This document shows, one piece after another, positions 1 through 4,711 of a stretch of 6,894 bases of DNA. Below the pieces are notes generated by a model, which was not told where the DNA came from, searched no databases, and saw nothing but the letters and a program-made list of their open reading frames with translations. A program made the translations under genes and the position numbers. Within the stretch, counting starts at the first letter, position 1, and each line of letters starts with the position of its first letter. The DNA is from an uncultured bacterium (lineage in GTDB: Bacteria > Edwardsbacteria > AC1 > EtOH8), in contig CALGNM010000257.1 of the NCBI GenBank assembly GCA_937958665.1, positions 1 to 6,894 of the forward strand. The letters are read 5' to 3'.

Positions 1-47
1 GACCCCCGAGATCTACACTCTTTCCCTACACGACGCTCTTCCGATCT
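1..47 (+). other. Illumina P5 / read-1 adapter remnant (non-biological)
   Basis: These 47 bases match the 3' part of the Illumina universal (P5, read-1 side) adapter, ending in the diagnostic GACGCTCTTCCGATCT. There is one mismatch: position 5 is C where the adapter has A. The same adapter appears in reverse complement at the other end of the window. This is untrimmed library sequence, not genome. It puts false codons onto the end of the minus-strand isomerase gene. Confidence 0.98.
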
Positions 48-712
48 ACATCGCGCAATGAATCAAGCCGGATGATGTGGTAGCCAAAGGCAGATTTGAC
101 CGGCTTGCTGACCTGGCCGGGCTTCAGAGAGAAGGCGGCCTGCTGGAACTCATCCACCATCCGCCCCCAGCCGAACCAGCCCAGCTCCCCGCCTCTCAGG
201 GCTGAAGCCCGATCCACCGACTTTTCGCCGGCCAGCTGGGCGAAGTCGGACCCGGCCTTGAGGGCGGCGGCCACCTCTTTGGCCTCCGGCTCGGTCTTGA
301 CCAGGATATGGCTGGCCTTGGCCTCCTTGCCCAGCCGCTGGTAGAACTTTTTGACCTCGCTGTCGGTGGGCTGCGATTTCTTGATGATCTCCTCCCGGTA
401 CAGCTCCTGGAGCAGGATGTTCTTCTTAAGCTCCTCCAGGTCCTGGGCCAGTTTGGGGTCCTGGTCCAGGCCCCGGGAGACTGCCTCGGCCACCATCAGC
501 TTCTGCTCCACCATCCGGTCCAGCAATTCCTGTTTGCCGGCCAGAACCGAAGCCGAATCCTCCGGGATCATGGGCGGCTTGTAGGCATCTTGGAAGTCGC
601 CTAGGGTGATTTTCAGTCGACCAACCTCGGCCAGGGTTTTATCACGGCGGCCGCAGGCGGTCAGTGCCAGGGCCAGGCTTATGATCAGGGCAATTGAAAG
701 CCAGCGTTTCAT
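48..712 (-). CDS. Lipoprotein parvulin-type peptidyl-prolyl isomerase (SurA/PrsA-like), 3' end missing
   Basis: This is a predicted envelope foldase that catalyses cis-trans isomerisation of X-Pro bonds in exported proteins. Residues 1-20 are a lipoprotein signal: MKR, a hydrophobic core, then lipobox L17-T18-A19-C20. Gly follows the cysteine, not Asp, which fits outer-membrane sorting in a diderm. Residues about 25-125 form a helical SurA-N-like chaperone segment. Residues about 131-217 are a parvulin domain, with ASHILV at 133-138 (H135), GGELGWF at 174-180 and FGYHII at 209-214 (H212). The ATG at 712 is supported by AAGGAG ten bases upstream. Genomic coding sequence ends at residue 221. 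The open frame continues through the adapter to a TAG at 28-26, so the residues DRKSVV at the apparent C-terminus are artefact. The parvulin domain looks nearly complete; whether more domains followed is unknown. SurA proper often has two parvulin domains, so I give no gene symbol. It is transcribed divergently from proS. Confidence 0.93.
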
Positions 713-722
713 CCTCTTTACG

Positions 723-728
723 CTCCTT
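723..728 (-). promoter_or_regulatory. Shine-Dalgarno of the isomerase gene
   Basis: On the minus strand this reads AAGGAG, ten bases before the ATG at 712-710. It fixes the start of the lipoprotein, and the lipoprotein signal peptide begins directly from that ATG. A second purine run, AGAGG at 717-713, touches the start codon and is too close to serve as the main site. Confidence 0.7.
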
Positions 729-776
729 GTTATTATGATTGTTGTGATATCAGGCTTAAACCCACCATAAAATGTC

Positions 777-805
777 AGTTTAGCATAGTTTTAGCTTATT
801 TGCAA
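777..805 (-). promoter_or_regulatory. Weak candidate promoter for the isomerase gene
   Basis: On the minus strand TTGCAA (805-800, 4 of 6 to the -35 consensus) is followed after 17 bases by TAAACT (782-777, 4 of 6 to the -10 consensus). The surrounding sequence is AT-rich, unlike the coding regions. A different -10, TATGCT at 787-782, is also possible. A leader of about 60 bases would precede the ATG. This is only a plausible site: the region must contain a promoter for the minus gene, but the exact choice is uncertain. Confidence 0.3.
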
Positions 806-852
806 TATCATTTTTAACCATCGGCCAACCGAGCTTTAGGCAAATATCTTTA

Positions 853-880
853 GGCCGGCTATTGAGATATGGCCGGATAT
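853..880. repeat. Direct repeat GGCCGG(C/A)TAT flanking the proS -35
   Basis: GGCCGGCTAT at 853-862 recurs as GGCCGGATAT at 871-880, with start points 18 bases apart. The two copies bracket the proS -35 hexamer (862-867) and the first part of its spacer. A second short direct repeat, CTTTAGGC, lies just upstream at 834-841 and 848-855. Such placement could mark an operator, but GGCCGG is common in this GC-rich genome and no known regulator site is recognised. Confidence 0.3.
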
Positions 881-891
881 TCTGCTATAAT
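862..891 (+). promoter_or_regulatory. proS promoter (sigma-70 type, extended -10)
   Basis: TTGAGA at 862-867 matches five of six bases of the -35 consensus. After an 18-base spacer comes a perfect TATAAT at 886-891, with TG at 883-884 making an extended -10 (TGCTATAAT). Transcription should start near 897-899. That coincides with the upstream ATG at 897, so that ATG would sit at or before the very 5' end of the mRNA. This supports a start for proS further downstream, at 921. Confidence 0.75.
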
Positions 892-910
892 GTCCAATGA
901 ACCAAACAAT

Positions 911-916
911 GAGGTG
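911..916 (+). promoter_or_regulatory. Shine-Dalgarno that decides the proS start
   Basis: GAGGTG lies with its GAGG core (911-914) six bases before the TTG at 921-923. Neither in-frame ATG further upstream (897 and 909) has a purine-rich site at a usable distance. Together with the promoter position this selects TTG 921 as the initiation codon. Confidence 0.65.
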
Positions 917-920
917 CCAT

Positions 921-2642
921 TTGCGCTGGAGTAAAGCTTTTATACCCACCCTCAAGGAGGACCCGGCCGAGGCCGAGATGCAGAGCCACCGTCTGATGCT
1001 GCGTTCCGGGATGGTCCGCCAGCTGGCGGCCGGGGTCTACGAGTACCTGCCGTTGGGATGGCGGGTCCTGCTGAAGGTGATGCAGATAGTCCGGGAGGAG
1101 ATGAACCGGGCCGGAGCCCAGGAGGTGTTCCTGCCGGCTCTGTCCCCGGCCGAGATCTGGCAGGAGACCGGGAGATGGGACGACTTCGGTGACGAGATGT
1201 TCCGGTTGAAGGACCGCAAGAAGCGGGACTACGCTCTGTGCCCCACCCACGAGGAGATCATCACCGACCTGGCCCGGGCCAAAGTCCGCTCCTACCGGGA
1301 CCTGCCCCAGAACTGGTACCAGATGCAGGTCAAGTTCCGGGACGAGCCCCGGCCCCGTTCCGGGGTGTTGAGGGTCAGGCACTTCATCATGAAGGACGCC
1401 TACAGCCTGGACCGGGACCAGGCCGGGCTTGACGCCTCCTATCAGGCCATGTACGACGCCTATCATCGGATATTCACCCGCTGCGGCCTGAAGTTCTTCG
1501 TGGTGGGCGCCTCCTCGGGGCTGATGGGGGGCAGCGGCTCCCAGGAGTTCATGGTGGCCTCGCCCTCCGGGGAGGATTCCTGCGCGGTCTGCCCGGGGTG
1601 CGGCTACGCCGCCAACCTGGAGGTGGCCAGGTCAATGCGGAAGGTGCCGTCATATCCCGGGGATCAGCTGACGGAGGTGGCCACCCCGGAAAAACGCACC
1701 ATAGAAGAGGTGGCTTATTTTCTCCGGGTCCCCGCCTCCCGGCTCTTTAAGAGCCTGCTGTATATGGTCGAGGATCGGCCGGTGTTCGCCCTGGTGCGGG
1801 GCGATGACGAGCTCAACGAGCCCAAGTTTCAGGCGGCGGTGGGATCGGGGAACTTCCGCCCGGCCACCCCGGAGGAGGTGCTACGGATCACCGGGGCCCC
1901 GGTCGGCTTCATATCTCCGGTTGGGCTGGAGGGGGTCCGGGTGCTGGCCGACCGGTCGTTGCAGGGGGCCGAGGGGATGGTGTCCGGCGCCAACCGGGAC
2001 CACGCCCACTACGCCGGCATCAGCCTGGAGCGGGATGTCCGGGTGGAAAAGTATGTGGACCTGCGGATGGCCAGGCAGGGGGAGGCCTGCCCGGAATGCG
2101 GCCGGCCGCTGGATGTCACCCCGGCCATCGAGTTGGGCCATATCTTCAAGCTGGGCACCAAATATTCCCAGGCCCTCAAGGCCAATTTCGTGGACGAGGA
2201 TGGAACCGAGAAGCCCCTGATTATGGGCTCCTACGGCATCGGGATCGAACGGCTGGCGGCCTGCATCATTGAGCAGTCCCACGACCAGTCGGGCATCGTC
2301 TGGCCGCTGGCAGTGGCCCCCTACCAGGTGGTCATCTCCCAGCTGGGCGGCCCGGGGACCGAGGCGGCCAAGGTGTCAGCGCAACTCTACCAGGAACTTC
2401 AGGACGCCCGTTACGAGGTGCTGCTGGACGACCGGGACGAGCGGCCGGGCTTCAAGTTCAAGGATGCCGACCTGGTTGGGGTCCCGATCCGGGTCAACGT
2501 GGGGGAGAAGGGTCTCAAGGAAGGTTTGGTGGAGATCAAGCTGCGCAAGGACGGCCAGCTGTTCAAGGTGAGGCCGGAGGAGGTGCGACGCAAGGTCCAG
2601 GAGCTGACCTCGGTGGAAATGTGGCCCCTCAAACAGCAGTGA
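921..2642 (+). CDS. proS: Prolyl-tRNA synthetase, bacterial type with INS editing domain
   Basis: ProRS joins proline to tRNA-Pro with ATP in the cytoplasm. From the chosen TTG start the protein has 573 residues, close to the roughly 570 usual for the bacterial form, and begins MRWSKAFIPTLKE like the family. An ATG at 897 would add eight residues (MNQTMRCH) that the family lacks. Class II catalytic core: motif 1 ends near P72; a THEE proline-binding loop is at 109-112; motif 2 has FRDE at 139-142 and MKDAYS at 157-162; motif 3 is GSYGIGIER at 436-444. The YbaK-like INS domain, which hydrolyses Ala-tRNA-Pro, spans about 232-385, with K277 near the position of the known editing lysine and a GxxxP motif at 329-333. 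CxxC pairs at C224/C227 and C390/C393 flank it and may bind zinc. The anticodon-binding domain runs from about 461 to the end. It appears monocistronic, with its own promoter and a terminator 60 bases downstream. Confidence 0.97.
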   Translation: MRWSKAFIPTLKEDPAEAEMQSHRLMLRSGMVRQLAAGVYEYLPLGWRVLLKVMQIVREEMNRAGAQEVFLPALSPAEIWQETGRWDDFGDEMFRLKDRKKRDYALCPTHEEIITDLARAKVRSYRDLPQNWYQMQVKFRDEPRPRSGVLRVRHFIMKDAYSLDRDQAGLDASYQAMYDAYHRIFTRCGLKFFVVGASSGLMGGSGSQEFMVASPSGEDSCAVCPGCGYAANLEVARSMRKVPSYPGDQLTEVATPEKRTIEEVAYFLRVPASRLFKSLLYMVEDRPVFALVRGDDELNEPKFQAAVGSGNFRPATPEEVLRITGAPVGFISPVGLEGVRVLADRSLQGAEGMVSGANRDHAHYAGISLERDVRVEKYVDLRMARQGEACPECGRPLDVTPAIELGHIFKLGTKYSQALKANFVDEDGTEKPLIMGSYGIGIERLAACIIEQSHDQSGIVWPLAVAPYQVVISQLGGPGTEAAKVSAQLYQELQDARYEVLLDDRDERPGFKFKDADLVGVPIRVNVGEKGLKEGLVEIKLRKDGQLFKVRPEEVRRKVQELTSVEMWPLKQQ

Positions 2643-2652
2643 AAGATTTTCC

Positions 2653-2681
2653 TTGCATTCTGCCGGCGGTTGGAGTATAAT
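2653..2681 (+). promoter_or_regulatory. Candidate promoter of the rimP-nusA-infB operon
   Basis: A perfect TATAAT at 2676-2681 is preceded, with a 17-base spacer, by TTGCAT at 2653-2658, which matches only the TTG of the -35 consensus. Initiation is predicted near 2688, leaving a leader of about 100 bases before rimP. The site lies immediately after the proS stop codon and before the intrinsic terminator, so new transcripts from it would meet that terminator within about 45 bases. A weaker alternative is GATAAT at 2765-2770, downstream of the terminator, with no good -35. Confidence 0.5.
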
Positions 2682-2701
2682 CAATCTTGACTTGATTTTT
2701 G

Positions 2702-2732
2702 AGGAGAGCGGGTACAAAGCCCGCTCTCTTTT
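2702..2732 (+). terminator. Intrinsic terminator / possible attenuator between proS and rimP
   Basis: GAGAGCGGG (2704-2712) pairs perfectly with CCCGCTCTC (2720-2728) around the 7-base loop TACAAAG. TTTT follows at 2729-2732. A-U and G-U pairs can extend the base of the stem to 2702. The T-run is short but the stem is strong. On the minus strand the hairpin is followed by A-rich sequence, so it should act only in the plus direction. It ends proS transcripts. Because it lies downstream of the likely operon promoter, it may also attenuate rimP-nusA-infB. Confidence 0.8.
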
Positions 2733-2787
2733 GCTATCCGCCGGACCAAAGATCCGGAGCGCCTGATAATTCAGCGGGGGTCAAACG

Positions 2788-3297
2788 ATGGAAGGCAGAC
2801 GTTCGGCCGAGGAGGTCATCGCCCGGGTCGAGGAGCTGGCCCGGCCGCTGGCCGATCAGCTGGGCCTGGAGCTGGTGGAGGTGGAGTACAGGTACGGGGG
2901 GGATTACCTGCGGGTCTTCATTGACCGGCCCGGCGGGGGGGCCTGCATGGAGGACTGCAGCCGGATGTCCCGCAGACTGTCGGCCGAGCTGGACGCCTTC
3001 GACCCCATCCCGCATCCCTATAACCTGGAGGTGTCGTCCCCCGGCTTGGACCGTCCGCTGAAGAGCCAGAACGACTACCTCCGCCACGTCGGAAAGCTGG
3101 CCCGGCTGGTGTTGACTCAGCCTTTGGATGGCCAGCCGGTTCTGACCGGATATATCGGGGAGCTGCAGAACGGGATGCTCCGGGTCGGACTGCGGGAAGG
3201 CGAATCGGTCTGGCTGCCCCTGGCCCAGATCAGGAAGGCCCGGCTGGAGATCGAACTTAAGAAACAAACAAAAAAAGGACCTCATACTAAGGAGTAA
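2788..3297 (+). CDS. rimP: Ribosome maturation factor RimP
   Basis: RimP binds the free 30S subunit and helps its late assembly in the cytoplasm. The 169-residue product is of normal family length. Residues about 5-78 form the N-terminal alpha/beta domain, including EVEYRYGGDYLRVFID at 31-46. The diagnostic family stretch is NLEVSSPGLDRPL at 79-91, followed by the usual DYLRHVGK at 96-103. Residues about 92-158 form the C-terminal Sm/SH3-like barrel. The tail from 158 is Lys-rich (KKQTKKG). The ATG at 2788 is preceded by a G-run (2776-2780) seven bases away, a modest ribosome site. It is the first gene of the rimP-nusA-infB unit; its stop codon overlaps the purine run that begins the nusA ribosome site region and lies four bases before nusA. 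No missing key residues are seen. Confidence 0.96.
   Translation: MEGRRSAEEVIARVEELARPLADQLGLELVEVEYRYGGDYLRVFIDRPGGGACMEDCSRMSRRLSAELDAFDPIPHPYNLEVSSPGLDRPLKSQNDYLRHVGKLARLVLTQPLDGQPVLTGYIGELQNGMLRVGLREGESVWLPLAQIRKARLEIELKKQTKKGPHTKE
3289..3294 (+). promoter_or_regulatory. Shine-Dalgarno fixing the GTG start of nusA
   Basis: AAGGAG at 3289-3294 lies inside the last codons of rimP, seven bases before the GTG at 3302. It supports GTG as the initiation codon. It also places nusA initiation at the point where ribosomes finish rimP, which favours translational coupling. Confidence 0.8.
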
Positions 3298-3301
3298 GAA
3301 A

Positions 3302-4711
3302 GTGTCCAACCTTGACGTGATTGAAGCTCTGGGCGAGATTGCCCGGCGCAAGAACCTGAGCCGGGAGTTCGTGGTGGAAACCCTGAAGCTGGGCCTGCTG
3401 CAGGCCTGCAAGAAGCGCTTTGGGACCTCGGACAATATTTTTGTTGAACTGGAGGAGGATACCGGGGAGATCGGTATTTTCGCCCGGAAGACGGTGGCCG
3501 AGGAGGTCACCAACCCGGCTCTGGAGATATCCCCAGCCGATGCCGCCGAGTACCTGGACGACCCCCAGCCAGGCGACGAGGTGGAAGTGATCCTGCCATT
3601 CGAGGAGTTCGGCCGGATGGCCATCCAGGCCACCAAGCAGATCCTGTTCCAGAAGGTGCGGGAGGCAGAGCGGGAGCAGGTCTACAAGGACTTCTCCGGC
3701 AAGGTGGGCGACATTGTCACCGGAACCGTCCAGCAGATCAGCCGGGACGATATCCTGGTAAGCCTGGACCGGACCGAGGCCGTCCTGCCCTATTCGGAGC
3801 AGATCCGCTCCGAGCGGTACCAGCAGGGACGGACCGTCCGGGCCCTGGTAATCGAGGCGGCTAAAAATCTCAAGGGCCCCCAGGTGATTCTGTCCCGCAC
3901 CCACCCGGATTTTCTGAAGCGGCTGTTCATGCAGGAGGTCCCTGAGACCAAGGAGGGATTGGTGGAGGTCAAGGTCGTCGCCCGGGAACCCGGCGATCGG
4001 GCCAAGGTGGCGGTGGCCTCCCGGGATCCCAAGATTGACGCGGTGGGGGCCTTCGTGGGCCTCAAGGGGGGGCGGGTCCAGGCGGTGGTCAGGGAGCTCT
4101 CGGGAGAGAAGATAGATATCGTCTCCTGGTCCCCCGACCCGGCCCTGTTCGTGGTGCGGGCCCTATCCCCGGCCAAGGGGCTGGAGGCCTTTCCGGAGCC
4201 GGAGGAGAAGAGGATGGTGGTGATCTGCCCCGACGACCAGTATTCGCTGGCTATCGGCAAGCGGGGGCAGAACGTGCGCCTGGCCGCCAAGTTGACCGGC
4301 TGGAGGATCGATGTGATGACCGACAGCCAATACCAGGAGCGCTTCGAGGCCGCCTCCCGGGTGGAAATACCGATAGACCAGCTGGAGATCTCCGAGAAGA
4401 TCAAGGCCAAGCTGCGGGAGGCCGGGCTGGACACAGTGGAGAAGGTAATTGCAGCCGACCAGGAGGGGCTGACCGCCCTGGACGGCATCGGGGAGAAAAC
4501 CGCCGAGAAGATACTGTCGGCGGCCAAGGAGGCCAAGGACGCCCAGCTGATGCATTTTGACGAAAAGGCGGCTAAGTCGGAGGACCAGCCGGCCGCCGAG
4601 GTCCCGGAGCCGGAGGAATCGTCCGACCAGAAGGCGGACGGCCAATCGGAGGGCGAACCCCAGACTGGAACGGATGAAGAAACCACCGAAAGCCAGGAGC
4701 AGGAGAAATAA
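3302..4711 (+). CDS. nusA: Transcription termination/antitermination factor NusA
   Basis: NusA binds RNA polymerase and nascent RNA, and modulates pausing, intrinsic termination and antitermination. The 469-residue protein starts at GTG. Domains in order: polymerase-binding N-terminal domain about 1-125; S1 domain about 135-200 (GDIVTGTV at 136-143); KH1 about 201-290, with VGAFVGLKGGRVQ at 248-260; KH2 about 300-345, with AIGKRGQNVRLAAK at 317-330. The KH1 stretch often reads VGACVG in the family; here Cys is Phe. A helix-hairpin-helix segment at about 361-411 contains LDGIGEKTAEKIL (393-405). This is shorter than the duplicated acidic repeats of the E. coli C-terminus. Residues 427-469 are a disordered acidic tail with 16 Asp/Glu and two Lys. 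The stop codon TAA (4709-4711) shares its last A with the ATG of infB. NusA represses its own operon in E. coli, and the terminator-bearing leader upstream would suit a similar loop here; that is inference. Confidence 0.97.
   Translation: MSNLDVIEALGEIARRKNLSREFVVETLKLGLLQACKKRFGTSDNIFVELEEDTGEIGIFARKTVAEEVTNPALEISPADAAEYLDDPQPGDEVEVILPFEEFGRMAIQATKQILFQKVREAEREQVYKDFSGKVGDIVTGTVQQISRDDILVSLDRTEAVLPYSEQIRSERYQQGRTVRALVIEAAKNLKGPQVILSRTHPDFLKRLFMQEVPETKEGLVEVKVVAREPGDRAKVAVASRDPKIDAVGAFVGLKGGRVQAVVRELSGEKIDIVSWSPDPALFVVRALSPAKGLEAFPEPEEKRMVVICPDDQYSLAIGKRGQNVRLAAKLTGWRIDVMTDSQYQERFEAASRVEIPIDQLEISEKIKAKLREAGLDTVEKVIAADQEGLTALDGIGEKTAEKILSAAKEAKDAQLMHFDEKAAKSEDQPAAEVPEPEESSDQKADGQSEGEPQTGTDEETTESQEQEK

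Noticed and set aside
897-920. ATG 897 as the proS start
   Set aside because: It coincides with the predicted transcription start, has no ribosome site, and adds residues not expected in the family. It is kept only as an alternative.
713-920. A small RNA or riboswitch in the divergent intergenic region
   Set aside because: I see no stable hairpin with a T-run and no recognised riboswitch motif. The promoter elements and ribosome sites account for what can be supported there.
2692-2766. A 24-codon TTG-initiated leader ORF across the terminator hairpin
   Set aside because: It has no ribosome site, starts within a few bases of the predicted transcript start, and has no run of regulatory codons. 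It is probably chance.
3270-3276. Run of seven A near the end of rimP as a programmed frameshift site
   Set aside because: A shift would alter only the last few residues and stop almost at once, with no downstream stimulator seen. It is more likely just Lys codons.
2734-4686. Long antisense open frames opposite rimP and nusA (about 300 codons each)
   Set aside because: They are shadows caused by high GC at third codon positions. They lack ribosome sites and recognisable domains, and they lie fully opposite well-identified genes.
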